Source: Siniperca chuatsi (lineage: Eukaryota; Chordata; Actinopteri; Centrarchiformes; Sinipercidae). From it: 64,000 bases of DNA. A program made the position numbers and the translations under genes. Position 1 is the stretch's first letter, and each line of letters starts with the position of its first letter. This document shows positions 13,011 to 24,719 of this stretch, piece after piece. The stretch is from NCBI RefSeq assembly GCF_020085105.1, contig NC_058058.1, positions 6,936,175 through 7,000,174 on the forward strand. Direction: 5' to 3'. The notes under the pieces are model-generated. The model did not search any database, had not been told where the DNA came from, and was given only the letters and a program-made list of their open reading frames with translations.

Positions 13011-14326
13011 CACAGTGTATTTTCCCTGCACTGTAGTGACATTGACATTTTTTTGGTTTGCCTACTCAGAGTGTATTTCTGGTGCTCGAGCTTTGATTTG
13101 AAAATATGAAAAGCTATGAAGCTTGTGAGGGGTGGATGAGGCCCACTGTTGATGTGGCATTTTGATTCATGTGCCTTCACAATGACTGAAATGAGATTTC
13201 ATTTTTTAATGTTTGTCTAATCTAGATAACTGTGTGGTCACCTTGCCAGCAAAAACTGTGATTTGGAATATCAAACTGACTTTAAAGCAAAATAAAAAAT
13301 TCTTGTAGTTTTGAAATTTGATACATGAATATTTCAGTTATTTATTTATTTTTAATAATGTTAATCAAGCAATTGAACTTCCAACCAATGGAAGGATGCC
13401 AAATTCTGCATAAGTTTTAAAGTGTCACACATACAGTCTTCTGCAGAGGTTTATGATTATTCCCATCTTGCCCGTTTCTGCTTGAAACCTCTGCAGACTA
13501 TACGTCTATATGCTGTGTTGTACAGCTGTGAAATTTGTTGCTCTAAACATTTCTCCCTTCCTCTTATTCTGTCAGAAATGTTAAAGCCACCCTGAAGCGC
13601 ATCTCCTTCGCTCCCTTCTCCCTCTGAAAATGTCCTGACCGCTAAATGTACAGCGAGCAGAGCGTACAGTACGTACTGAATACCCACAAGCATCAGGATG
13701 GTTGATCTTAGTAAACAGAAGGCATGACCTTGAATGGTGCAGCACTGAAGCGCTTTATAATCATGACCTTTAGCTACCTATAGCCGACATATGCTTCAAT
13801 GATCTGCAAAGACAGAGAAGACCATTCAGTGCAAGCAGGAGGATTTATACAAGGGGCTCATTCCTATTGCTATTCCTGCATATTGTAGCTTTCATGTCAG
13901 AAAATTATAGTTGTTGATGTATATGTTACCCCTCTGTTAAAGTTTTAAATACATGATGTGATGATGAAGTGGATGTTTGTGTTAGTTCCTGAAAAGCTTC
14001 CAGTTTGGAGATATGAGCTTTTCACCCAGCATTGGCTGCATAGGATTTGACATGGTTTTGATTGAATATCAAAGTAGAGTTTTCTTCTGGCTGCATGGCG
14101 CTCCTTTGAAAATGGGCCAGTCAGGAAAATGATTTGCAAACGCTCATTTCACAGGAGGAGAATTAATTTTTCTGGACTTAAATAAGTTTCTTTTTTGCAA
14201 TAATATTGTTTAAATGCATATTATACCGATAATGATGTAAACGATGTTAAATGTGTTCCCAGAAGGAGGGATGCTCCAGTGATTAATGAGACTGTTCTTC
14301 GACTAGAGGATGTATTTTTAGACCCA
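13011..14326. other. Intergenic, no recognisable gene
   Basis: No supported feature. The minus-strand frame at 13457-13693 is short and without recognisable motifs. Confidence 0.35.
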
Positions 14327-14645
14327 CTATATTTAGAGTAGTTCAAGATTTTGGGAAATACACTGAAAGTTAGATTAGAGGATTAATAACACTCTTGTGT
14401 CTGTTTGTTTATTAGCAGCTGGAGCCAGCAGTCAGTTAGCTTAGCTTAGCATAAAGACTGCAAACCAGCTAGCCTGGCTCTGTCCAAAGCCAACTAAATC
14501 CATCTACCAATCCACCTAACACCAGCTTTTGCACAGATTAAACAAATGAGATATAAAATGTTAATTAAAGAGCTTTAGACAGAGCCCGGCTAGCTGTGTC
14601 CCCCTGTTTTCAAAGTTTGTGCTAAGCTAAGCTGACCCCCTTAAA
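14327..14645 (+). repeat. Dispersed teleost repeat (GGAGCCAGCAG...TTAGCTTAGCTTAGC type)
   Basis: It contains 'ttttgggaaatacactgaa', 'ctggagccagcagtcag', 'ttagcttagcttagcataaa' and 'ctagcctggctctgtcc' in the order seen in a widespread percomorph interspersed repeat. It ends with an inverted 'gctaagctaagctg'. It has no coding capacity and an uncertain class (SINE-like or MITE). Confidence 0.6.
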
Positions 14646-14827
14646 AAGGGGGCATGCCTGAAAAAACACTTTCTCTCAGGAATCAATAATGCATAAATTA
14701 TATTACTGCTGTCTCGCCAAAATAAGCTAATTCCTGCTTTGTCATTCTTTATCAACAATAGCTACACATACAGTAAATTTGGTAGCACTTTTTAAAACGT
14801 CACCTTTTCTTCCTCTGAACCACTAAA

Positions 14828-16175
14828 GGGTTAGTAACTAATGATTGGTTAATAAATTAGTGGTTAATAAATTACTTACTGGTACTTCATAGATCAGATA
14901 AACGCCTTTATTAAGAACAACTTGTGGTCGCCAGGTTGTGAAAAATCTCTCTGACTGGTGTTTTTCCTCCTCAAGCAGAACACTCGCTTTGTCCTTTTTA
15001 GCACTTAAGTTCTTGATTTATCAGGTAGACCTTTCCAATGGACTATTGATCTCTGACCTTCTGGAGAAGGGCTGCAGGGCATCTGGACCAAAATCCATTA
15101 ATTGACATTTCCAACTGCACACTTGATGATTTATTGTTAAAGCCATTGTTAGACTTATTAGCCACATTAGCAGCGTGGCTATATGTATGGCAATGCCGGC
15201 TGTCAGTCCACCACTTTGGTCCTGTCTGAAAAACCTCAACAACTATTGGATGGATTGCCATGATATTTAGTACATACATTCATGGTACCCAGAGGATAAA
15301 TCACACTGACTTTGGTGTTCCCCTGACTTTTCATCTAATGCCACCAGCAGGTCACAGTTTTAACTTACCCTGAGAAATCCACTAGATGGATTGGCACTTA
15401 ATTTTGTGCAGAAATTCATGGTACCCAGAGGATGAATCCTAATAAATTCGGTGATCCTCAGACTTTTTTCTCTAGTGCCACCAGCATGTTGACATGTATT
15501 ATTCCAAGACAACTATTGGATGGACTGTCTTGGAATTTGGTCCAGACATTCATGTTCCCCTCGGGATGAAATGTAATAACTTTGAGGATCCTCTGACTTT
15601 TCATCTAGCTCCATCATCAGATCAACATTTTAATTTGTCCAGTACTTTAGTTTATGATGACAGAATTCCCATCAGCCTCAGCTGTACTTTGCATTTAGTG
15701 CTAATTAGCAAATGTTAGCATGCTAACACACTAAACTAAGATGGTGAATATGGTAAACATTTTACCTCTAAACATCAGCATGTTGGCATTGTCATTGTGA
15801 TCATGTTAGCATGCTGACTTTAGCACATAGCTAAGAACAGCCTCACAGAGCTGATAGCATGGCTAATTGCAGATGACTTAAATTAACTTTTGCTGGTGTC
15901 TTATTAGAAAGTTATTAGAAAGTAACCCTTCATTAATGATGCTGTTGACATGTGTGGTTCATTACCCTAATAACTTATATGCATGTAACTGCAGTCTTGG
16001 TGGTTTAATTGAAAGTGAGAAAATCGTGACTGCACTATTAAATGACTCACCAGCAAAATAGATTTCTCACAACCTGGCAACCCATACGTTTCTCTTATTG
16101 ATGACTTATAGCTGATCTATAAAGCATGCATTAACTATTAATTAATCCATTAGTTACTGCTCATAACCCCTTTAT
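14828..16175. repeat. Large inverted repeat, about 130-bp arms, with a nested dispersed repeat
   Basis: The left arm (about 14828-14961) contains 'gccaggttgtgaaaaatct' and 'ttagtaactaatga'. The right arm (about 16044-16175) contains 'agatttctcacaacctggc' and 'attagttactgctcataacc', the reverse complement of the left in matching order. The interior holds the three-unit repeat at 15176-15870. This is most simply a long-loop fold-back element into which, or around which, the second repeat was inserted. Confidence 0.6.
15176..15870 (+). repeat. Family B dispersed repeat, copy 1 (three tandem units of about 135 bp)
   Basis: Units begin at 15251, 15387 and 15521, each with 'tggattg(c)ca', an 'attcatggtacccagagga'-like stretch, 'ctgacttttcatcta' and 'ccaccagca'. 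Spacing is 136 and 134 bp. The tail 'cctcagctgtac', 'ttagcatgctaac' and 'cagcctcacagagctg' is shared with copies at 30855 and 35298. The class is unknown; no reverse transcriptase or transposase is present. Confidence 0.75.
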
Positions 16176-16777
16176 TTTGAGTGTCTTATGAGAAGTTGGA
16201 ACCGAAATATCTCTGCTCACTTGCCCACAGTGCAGTCTGCCGCCTCTCATCTGATTAGTGTGCCGGGGAACACTGAAGTTGGCTCGGTAATAAGCATTAT
16301 AAGGCGGTCTGCCGGAGCTCAGTCCGTGGGAGGGGTCTGCCAAACCTTTCCCTCTAATTGACCAGGGAGCAGAAGCAGCCGGGGATGCGAGCAGCCACAG
16401 ACGGGGAGAGAGGTACTCAGCAAACCGCATTTTGTTGCTTAATAACCGATTATTGAGACACAGTAGGTGGAATTAGATTTATTAGCGTGTCGCATGGTTA
16501 CTAAGTGATGTGGAACAGCGATTTGAGAGCTTGCAGAAACCAGACAAGACAAAAGTGTTACTGAGCAGTATAAATGGGACTATGGCATTGTATATTATAA
16601 TGGGAATTCATTTAAGACTTGCTTAGCTGTACTTTAAAATGCTTGCGGTGCACCCAAGAGACAGATGCGTGTAGATTTTGCTTGTGCAAATACTTCAGGT
16701 ACAGATATAAAGTGGCTTGCAGCGACAAAGCATGCAAAAACATTAAAGAAATTTCAGGTAGTTTAAACATCTTATGG

Positions 16778-16835
<58 letters not shown>

Positions 16836-16902
16836 TTGCATGTTTTACTGACAAAGAAGGACGCATGGGATTGACAGATCAGGAGACCTAGCCCGTGTTC
16901 AA
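16176..16902 (+). promoter_or_regulatory. tmem74 5' flank with (CT)n tract
   Basis: This is the immediate upstream region of tmem74. A pure CT run (about 16780-16836) lies 67-123 bp before the start codon. Such polypyrimidine/GAGA tracts can act as promoter elements or lie in 5' UTRs, but no TATA box or initiator could be placed, so the regulatory role is inference. The short frames that read across the CT run only encode Leu-Ser or Arg-Glu repeats. Confidence 0.35.
16780..16836. repeat. (CT)n microsatellite
   Basis: A near-pure CT run with a single GT interruption, just upstream of tmem74. Confidence 0.9.
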
Positions 16903-17715
16903 ATGGCTGATCTCGAACTGTTTTACTTTGATCAACCCGATCCGAGAGACACCTCCCTGGTTTTAAATAAGCAAAGTATCAACGAGATCATCTGCAGCGG
17001 CGGAAAGTCACTTCATCCCGGCGGAGGAGAGGGTTCAGTAACATGGACAGAGACCCGGGGAGCTGCGTGGCCGGAGGAGGAAACAGAAACATCTTTCACT
17101 TGCAAGCACAAAGATGATGATGATGATGATGATGATGATGTCCAGCTGATAGGGACAAGTCCACAAACCTGCAGACTGAGCCAGAGCTCCTCAAGTGAAC
17201 TGTATGAGGAGGAGGAGGTGGTGGAGGAGGAGGAGGAGGAGGAGGAGGAGGAGGACATCCCGGAACTTTACTTGCTGTCCGACGACGACCTCTCCTCTGA
17301 AGGCTCGGGGAAGTCTGTGGATTACGGCTTCATCATCGCCGTGACATGCCTGGTGACTGGCATCTCTTTGGTCGCCATATCCTACACGGTCCCCAGGGAC
17401 GTCCGTGTGAACCCGGACAGCGTGTCCGCCCGGGAGATGGAGCGGCTGGAGAGGGAGAAAGCCAGGGTGGGGGCCCATCTGGACCGGTGTGTCATAGCGG
17501 GACTGTGCCTGCTCACCCTCGGGGGCGTGCTGCTCTCCACCCTGCTCATGATCTCCATGTGGAAAGGGGAGATGATGAGGAGGAAAGCCTTTGCCTATTC
17601 CAAACACGCAGCAAAGTTGTACGGCTCGATCAATTTGAGAGCAGGCTCCAGCCCGACCCGAGAATCCTGCTCACATTTGTCAGTGGCTGATGAGGATTTA
17701 GAAGTGCTCAGCTGA
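16903..17715 (+). CDS. tmem74: Transmembrane protein 74
   Basis: An intronless 270-residue frame. The C-terminal half is clearly TMEM74: SGKSVDYGF (residues 135-143), first membrane segment about 141-161, then YTVPRDV, the amphipathic AREMERLEREKARVGAHLDRC stretch, second membrane segment about 196-219 (VIAGLCLLTLGGVLLSTLLM), then MWKGE and AAKLYGS. Human TMEM74 has the same order and near-identical residues and is about 305 aa, so this protein is somewhat shorter, the loss being in the poorly conserved N-terminus. TMEM74 is reported as a lysosome/autophagosome membrane protein that promotes autophagy. The N-terminal cytosolic part carries a nine-Asp run (71-79) and a Glu-rich run (about 102-117) coded by GAT and GAG microsatellites. 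The start at 16903 is the first ATG of the frame; it follows the CT tract and has A at -3 and G at +4. Single-exon structure fits the family. Confidence 0.95.
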   Translation: MADLELFYFDQPDPRDTSLVLNKQSINEIICSGGKSLHPGGGEGSVTWTETRGAAWPEEETETSFTCKHKDDDDDDDDDVQLIGTSPQTCRLSQSSSSELYEEEEVVEEEEEEEEEEDIPELYLLSDDDLSSEGSGKSVDYGFIIAVTCLVTGISLVAISYTVPRDVRVNPDSVSAREMERLEREKARVGAHLDRCVIAGLCLLTLGGVLLSTLLMISMWKGEMMRRKAFAYSKHAAKLYGSINLRAGSSPTRESCSHLSVADEDLEVLS

Positions 17716-17859
17716 ATTTATGGACAGGACAAGCGGAAAAGACTATGCTTCGGAAATCCTACCAGTGCTGTCCTATAATCGGGGATGTAGTGGGGTTTAA
17801 TGCCTTTTTTACATTCTAACAGCTAAGGCTACGTTTTTGGTTGATATTTACCTTTTTTA

Positions 17860-18545
17860 AAGGAGAGGTTCATATTTTTTTCAAGTCTGTCTTAATACAA
17901 TACTCACATGCCCTTATTTACACTGAAAGAGGTTTTGTTTGCTGTAACTGTTCCTTCTGTCCATACTGGCCCTAAAGAGATCAATTCCTAATCCAATTCC
18001 ATTGAAAGTGGATGAGGACTAAATCCACAGTCCTCTTTTTGAGTAAAAATGCAGTTTAAAGTTCAGCTGAAGCTAATATGATGGTTTAGCAAACGCATTT
18101 GCAAGAGTTTAGAACAAAAACAGACCTATGGCTGTGTCGGTGGGGGTGTGTTGCTTCAGGTACAGGTGAGACAGTGAAATACAGGAAGTCCAGACTGAGC
18201 AACAGATGCAGAGCTAAAGTCTGTCTTAATGCAGGCTTAGTCATGTCAAGTGGGTATCTTTAAAGTTGTTGTCTTTTTAGTACAAACTTCCCTCTTTGTG
18301 TTATTATCCCTTCACTATAGCTCACAAGGAAATCATGCCTGGGAAACCACAAGAAGGGAATTTTGTTCTATAAAGACTGTAATTTTGGAAGTTTTCCAAC
18401 TTGATTTGACTAACTCAGAGTACAAAAGCCTCATATTAACTAAACTTTGAAATGCATTATTTACACAGAAAGAGGACTGTGGATATTATCACTTACATTG
18501 GAATGGATCTGCCAGTATGGACAAGAGGAACAATTCCAGCAACCA
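17860..18545. mobile_element. Fold-back element just downstream of tmem74
   Basis: The left arm (about 17937-18047) includes 'ctgtccatactggc' and 'atccacagtcctcttt'. The right arm (about 18440-18544) includes 'gccagtatggaca' and 'aaagaggactgtggat', the reverse complement in mirrored order over roughly 100 bp. It probably lies within or directly after the tmem74 3' UTR. There is no coding capacity. Confidence 0.7.
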
Positions 18546-21500
18546 ATAACTCTTTTTTGTACATATACAAAAACCTGTACAATTACCTATAAATTAAGTT
18601 CAGAGTAGTCCATACATCATGATGAGCTGCACAAAATCATTAGAAAAATTAGTTTTAAAGGTAAAACATGAAATGTGTCTTCCTGAAATGTATTTTTTGT
18701 TTACATTAGTGGATGGTGGTTTGCCTTATGATGATCTCTGACACACCTTTTTGTTTACCACTGCATCACTGCTCCTAATGATGCTGCTATTTCAGTGAAT
18801 TCATGTCTACATGCCAGTGCAGACTTGTATGTTGAAGGTCTGTGTGTATACTGTAGCTGCCAGGAGCGGTGTCATTGTTATTGCCTCCATTTTTCCACCT
18901 TGTCAGAACTGACTCGCAACTAACGAAGCAGTGCAGATCTGGTTTACAAAAACAACAATTGCATGAATCTGTGTTGAACTCCAAAGAAATTCTGTTTAAT
19001 ATAATTGTGACATGCTGAAGTGATGCTTGTATTTGCTCGGATTTGTTGAAACGCAAATAGTAATACCACAGGAGGTGTAATTAGATTTTGTGGTTGAGCA
19101 CAGACGACGGGGGAAGTTCAGTTTACCCCAGATACACTTGGGGGTTATGACTGCAGATGTTCAAAAGCATACAGAGAGAGAATTAACAAACCCCTGAGGG
19201 AAAGCTCTCCTGGTAATTGGTGTTACTTAATTGCTCGTGGGAGGCCTGTGAATCAGTGAAAAAAAAAGAGCCTTTTATCAACTGCCTCAATCAAGCCCGC
19301 TTCACCCGCTTATCAAAACCCAAACCACTCCGGCTGCAATATCGGAGTGAAATGTTACGTTGCATTCAAGGGGAAGGAAGTAATGGATAGCCTGCTCTGA
19401 CAGTAGAAGATGCTGTGAATGAACAGTTGTATCCCCTGCTTACGGTGTGCAGAAAGCTGTGCTGTGCAGCCTCTGTAATTGGAAGTGCTTAAGGCCAGCA
19501 GGATCATATTATCATCCACATGACCTTCACTCACTCTTACCTCGTTAATGTAATTAAATAGGTGGAAACAGCTGACCTCTTAATGAAATATTAAATTGAT
19601 TTCTAATGCTAATCTGTCCACATTTAATGTAATGGAATACGAGTTTACATCTCGAAGGGGGGTTTTCACAGGTGTCTGGTGTTTGCTTGCATGAAAGGAA
19701 AAGTTATTTTGTGATGAAGTGTTGAGAGTTCCCTACTTCTTTTCAACCTGAATCTTCAGTTGCTGATTTCTTACATTTCCCAGATTTGTTTTTTTTTCGA
19801 CAGCCATCAGAGAACAGCTGGGAGCTTGTTGCATTAAGTATGTGAGATTGGAGAGAGCGGTATAGCATAAAGCAAGAGAGTGAGTTTTCACAATTGTGAA
19901 AACATTAAAGTCAGCCTTCTTAATCAAAACACCACCTGCAATGCACTCTGGCCTACCGAGACTACTGTCTGTGGGGATACCAGTCTTTCCAGCTCTTGTT
20001 CAGTACAATAGATTTCTCTCCAGCTGACGTTAATTAAAAATGATTCAGTCTAGAGAGAAAATGTTACTCTTCAATTCTAAGGGATTAACACCAACACTTG
20101 ACATTTACTGCTGAGGTGTTCGATACTTGGAGATTTGCCTGTAACCCTGCTGGAAAATGTTTAATTTTGACATCACCTTGTTTGTGGGAAATAGAGCCAA
20201 CAAAATGGCCCTGGAAGTAAAATAATGACGTTTTGACAACATAAAGTAGCTTTAAGGTCTATTTTCTCCATTAAAGCAACTGAAACCTTGATATAACAAT
20301 ATGTGTAAAGTCCCTTCTAAGTTCTCAGTAACTACTAGTTAGTTTCAAACTAGGGATTTACCAAATCGTGTTGTACCATAAAAATGTCTCAGCTAGTAAA
20401 GACTTTGGTAAAGTGTATTCTGTTGCCAGGAAACATCTAAAGCAATTAACAGTGTAAACAGGAAGTCACTATAGCATCACAAACTGTGGCTAACATAACG
20501 TTTTAGGAGTCCAAAAGATATATTAAACTTAACGGCAAATCTGTTGTAAAAGTAGGCATGACTTTGTTTTATTTATACGCATACACGAAGAAATATGAGT
20601 TTCTGAGTTAGTAATATTTATTCAGTTTAGAATGAGTGGGAAATATCCAAGTATGCTAACCTAACTGTTATTTGGTCATTTAGGTTAATGTCATTACCAT
20701 AATGTTTTGTAATTTGAGGTCTATTGTGGATTTATTTGGGGGGGAAATGTAATATAATTAAAAACAGCATTTTTATTCAAGTGTGCGGTCAAACATGTTA
20801 CTTCCTTTTCTCCGTTAGCTTTGTCAATTGGTTCATTTTAGGTAGTTACACCTGGCAGTTAGTAGGTGTAAATAAATAATAACAATTAAGCTAATCTCTT
20901 CATAAGAAATTTTTTGTGTGGTGCAACTTGTTTCAATTTAATGATGTGTAAATCCCCCATTAGTAAATACACTATGCTAAGTTTGGACTGAGCTGGTGCA
21001 ACCGGTAGGACTGTGTTGGTGTGGTTTGATCAGGTTTTGATCAACAGTTGTGTTTCCCTGGTAACCAAAGCAAATAATCCAACAACTGTTATAAGATTCT
21101 GATTCTTTCTTATAAATGTTAAATTCTGATAAAAAAGCTGACATCACCTTTTCCCAACTCTGGCCCGCCCACTTTAAACCAGTAAGAAAAGCTTAGACAA
21201 AACACAAATACAGACCTCTCTCATGTGAAATAACTAATAGTATGGTTATGGGTTGTTTCTTCTACAGGCACATTATTAGTGACGTAAAGGGGCTGGGACA
21301 CTGCAGCAGCTTTAATTAGTGTCTGTGTTTGTTTTGCCAGGGGACCCTCCCAGACACAAAATCAAACCTTTAATAAAAAACGACACACACACACACACAC
21401 ACTCCCACACAAACTGCCAAAGCACTGAACAGAATCCCACGCTCACAAACACACCGTGAATCGCCCGGGCTTGTGCACAAAATGTGCGTCTCTTGCAAAA

Positions 21501-23600
21501 ACACACCCTGACAGACAGACGGACACACACTCAGACACTCTCTCAGCTGGCACACACACACATACACACACACACATACATATATACACTCAAAGCCCTC
21601 TGCCCCCACCTTTCCCCCCCTCTTCCATGAATGGAGTTAGTCAGAGTAATCATTCAGGGCAGCTGGCAGCAGGAAATGGAATTGGATTGCTGAAGGGGTC
21701 ACTTGGGGTCAAGAGCTGGGGTGTGGTTCTGGACACTGGGGACCAGGAAGAAGAAAAGCCTTTGCGGTGGTGCTTTACATCAGCGTCTGGCAGCCACTTA
21801 TCATCTGCTGTCATAACCACTCATCACACTGAGTGGCAGAGCACCAACTGCACTGCACAGAAAACCTCTCTGGGTATCACACAATCTTACATACTTTGTT
21901 CTGTCGGCTTGATAAATTTGGAGTAAGATCATGTCTCCAGGTCTGAAATGCCTCTCTTGAACTATTTCCTTAAGTTAATGACTTATTCAATAATGATTCT
22001 CGTTACTCTGATTGTTGCATAGCAACGGCAGGCAGACTCAGTCTCAGCTCCGAGGAAAGAAGGGACTGAGCAGAGCTTCGGCTAAGAAGAAAAAAAGGGA
22101 GGAGAGTCGAGTAACAAGTTGGAAATAAAATCACCATCCACATCATTTATCAGCTTTATTCATTCAGCTCAGAGGTTTTAAAACCCAAATCCTGCACAAA
22201 CTGACATCCTCCCTTTCAAGCTGTCTTTCAGGAGGTTTTCAGAGCTGAAAGCCGTTGAGGCGGATATACCTGTAGGCTGCATCCTAACTTGGCACTCTGG
22301 GGGGAGAGAAAAGTCAACTATCTGTAGGTATTCGCTGATATCATAAAGAGTACGGCCTAGACAATGAGATAACTTCTGTTTGGTGCTATGGTGCTATATA
22401 AATAAAATTGAATTGAATCAGTTTCAAGCTGAATCATCTTTGTTGAACTTGCTACAACCTCTTGATGTGAGATGTGAACTGTACTGTTGGTGCAGGAATT
22501 CCCTAATCCCACGCCAAACTCACATTTATTAGCTGCTAGTGTCTTCCTTTGTTTGTGGTGGTTAAGTGAACCACCTGCTGTAGGTTGAGCAGCGCCCACA
22601 TACTCATGTCCCTTTCTTTCTTTTTTTTTTCCTTTTGCCATCGTTGTCCTGGAAGAAATGCATAAGGGACACCATAACCATAGAAACGGGGTCAGCCTGT
22701 TGCTACGGAGAAATGCCTGTGTGCCACGGTGGCTCAGTATAAGGGAGTTAAAGATGCGCTTCTTTTGATTTGCCACTCTAATGGCAGCCATGGCATGTGT
22801 GGAAACTGACACATTCCCTCTATTATAAAGAGGCTTTTTGAACTACACACCTCATTTGTGTAGACGTGCCAAGTGCTGTCACCGTATGTCGCCTGTCAAA
22901 CATCCTCCTCTTCAGAAATGTAAGAAAAGAAAAATACTTCCTCTGCAATCCTGCACTCTGTTACGATCAAACATTAAGCTGGAGTCTGGATGCTGAATAG
23001 ACTACTTACAGTGGCGTTTCACTGTAGCACAGCATTTTCATCCATAGATTTTTTTTATGCATACTGACATACTAGACCTTGGTCAGGACTCTTGAGAGAA
23101 CAAAACTGTCACTCACCTTCTTCGCCTGATCTTGTGTTAACATTTTTGTTGTTGTTTGCATTGAAAACAAAGCAATGGACAATAAAAAAACCCATTAAAA
23201 ATGGTCTCTCACCATCATTAACTGTCCTAAAGACATGAATCTTCCAACAGCCCTCAGAATCATGTCTGACTCATTTGTAGCCCTGGGTGTTTGTATTGAG
23301 CTTGATTTCACAGAAATGTTTGTCAAAAAAGTGGTGGAGTCAATCAGTCACTCAGGATTTTCTTTATTTAATGAAATAAAGCAAAACCACCAAAAACCTT
23401 TTTTTTTGTATCTTAAAACAAAGCAGCACGTCTCCTTTGGGTCCGCTACAGTACATAGTCACACCAGTGATGCAGACACATGTCATAATCACAGTACATG
23501 CCAACTGCAAGCGAAAGAAACACAAATAGACAACAATAAAAACACAAAGCAGAATTCATTTAAATGTGCAAGAAAACAGTTATTAAACAAAACTAATTCT
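18546..23600. other. Intergenic; mostly no recognisable gene
   Basis: Between tmem74 and the L1 remnant I see no gene. There are CA-rich microsatellites at about 21381-21402 and 21551-21583. The stretch 'gtgctatataaataaaattgaattgaat' type sequence near 22390 resembles the 3' tail of a fish SINE/LINE copy. A candidate conserved element at 19040-19660 is listed separately. The 156-residue plus frame at 21456-21926 is read through the CA repeats and is not taken as a gene. Confidence 0.4.
19040..19660. promoter_or_regulatory. Candidate conserved non-coding element (unproven)
   Basis: A repeat-free stretch dense in TAAT/ATTA cores ('taattagatt', 'ggtaattggtgttac', 'cttaattgctcg', 'taatgtaattaaatagg', 'gaaatattaaattgatt') together with E-box-like CAGCTG and GATA-like 'tatcatc'. 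This composition is typical of vertebrate developmental enhancers, but base composition alone proves nothing and I cannot align it here. Confidence 0.25.
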
Positions 23601-23639
23601 TCTAGTTGACCTTGTCCCCCTTGTCAACCTCTCCACCAA

Positions 23640-24090
23640 CCATGCCCCCCCAACCCACACTCAGTAGGATCCCATATAGATACATGCGATCGGATCTTCA
23701 TCAACACAGCCTCCCAGAATTCTTTGTTGAAGATTTTAGCACCATGTCTTTCTGCTGCAGAGCCTTCTAAGCTGAAAGCAGTCATTCCCATAAGATAATG
23801 TGTGCGATCCATCTGCATGCTATGTAGTAGCCCTACAACTGGCTGACCACAATTGCTTTTGTGACAGTCATAGTCATATCTTTTAGTAACAGCACTTGTG
23901 GCAGCAAGGGCTTTAATTTACTAATGGTGGTAGAAACAGGCTGATAAATCATTTTCCAGAAATCCATCACCTTCGGACATTCCCATAACATACATAATTA
24001 AAGTTCCTGGCTTGCCAAAATGAGTAATTAGGTGTTAGTATTTTAATTTCCAATATCCATCGAAAATTCCCTAAAAAACTGTACAGTAAT
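23640..24090 (-). pseudogene. L1-like LINE ORF2 C-terminal remnant
   Basis: On the minus strand about 23995-23880 a frame reads LWECPKVMDFWKM and then QPVSTTISKLKPLLPQ, closely like the zinc-knuckle/C-terminal region of L1-type (Tx1 or Swimmer class) ORF2 proteins ('...MLWECPKVQDFW...'). The reading then shifts frame and continues as a 64-residue frame at 23818-23624 with AERHGAKIFNKEFWEAV. Multiple frameshifts and the lack of upstream reverse transcriptase show a dead 5'-truncated copy. The family call rests on recalled consensus and not on a search. Confidence 0.5.
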
Positions 24091-24119
24091 TTAGCTTTCA
24101 GATAATATGAAACCTATTT

Positions 24120-24292
24120 TCTTTCTCTTTTTTCATTTTAAAACATATATTTTACACATTTTTAATTGTAAATTTCTATTTTATAATTATGATTCTTGAC
24201 TTTTGCAGTACTTGTTTCCTTTGTTTTCTCTCACTATGTTTGTTGTGACCGTAATAAACCTATTTCTGATTCAGATTCTGATTAAAAAGACA
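24120..24292 (+). repeat. LINE-type 3' tail with TGATTC-like repeats
   Basis: It ends in 'aataaacctatttctgatt' then 'cagattctgatt', the short tandem typical of the 3' ends of fish Rex/L2-type retroelements. Only the tail is apparent here, on the plus strand, so it is separate from the minus-strand L1 remnant. Confidence 0.4.
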
Positions 24293-24719
24293 TAGTATGA
24301 AATGTAATTGGTTTTTTGTTCTGGAAATACAGTTGGAATCCTATTAGAGTCAATTGGATTTCACACTTCCACTTATGTCACAGTGATTTAGAAAAACAGG
24401 ATTCAAAATAATATTATCTCAAGGTCCACTTACTAGCTTTTTTTGCAGCTTTCAACCACATCTCAGGGTTAGTGTCAGGGTTTTCCTTGGCGGACAGAGT
24501 TTTCTCAGTTGTCATGGTGACAGCTCAGTGGTTATAATGTGACTTAAGTATAGAACATGGTGACAACTTGATGACAACTGATTTATTTCCATGACAACTG
24601 ACCAAATTCCATCTGCTGAGGAAGAACTGCTGTTTCTAAGGTCAAGAATGAACTTTCGCAATAAAAGAAAAAGAGAGTGCTTTTAGAAAGTCCGTCCATT
24701 GTAGAGGTTTAAGTAACAA

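Noticed and set aside
16612..16891. Frames through the CT run before tmem74
   Set aside because: Only Arg-Glu or Leu-Ser dipeptide repeats from the microsatellite.
17191..17607. 138-codon minus frame opposite tmem74
   Set aside because: Antisense shadow of a G/C-rich coding exon; Leu run is the complement of the GAG repeat.
21456..21926. 156-codon plus frame
   Set aside because: Runs through (CA)n (Thr-His repeats); remainder has no recognisable features.
22357..22812. 151-codon minus frame
   Set aside because: Starts in mixed composition DNA with a SINE-like tail at one end; no motifs or exon structure seen.
23235..23609. 124-codon plus frame
   Set aside because: Opposite strand to the L1 remnant and A-rich; no motif.
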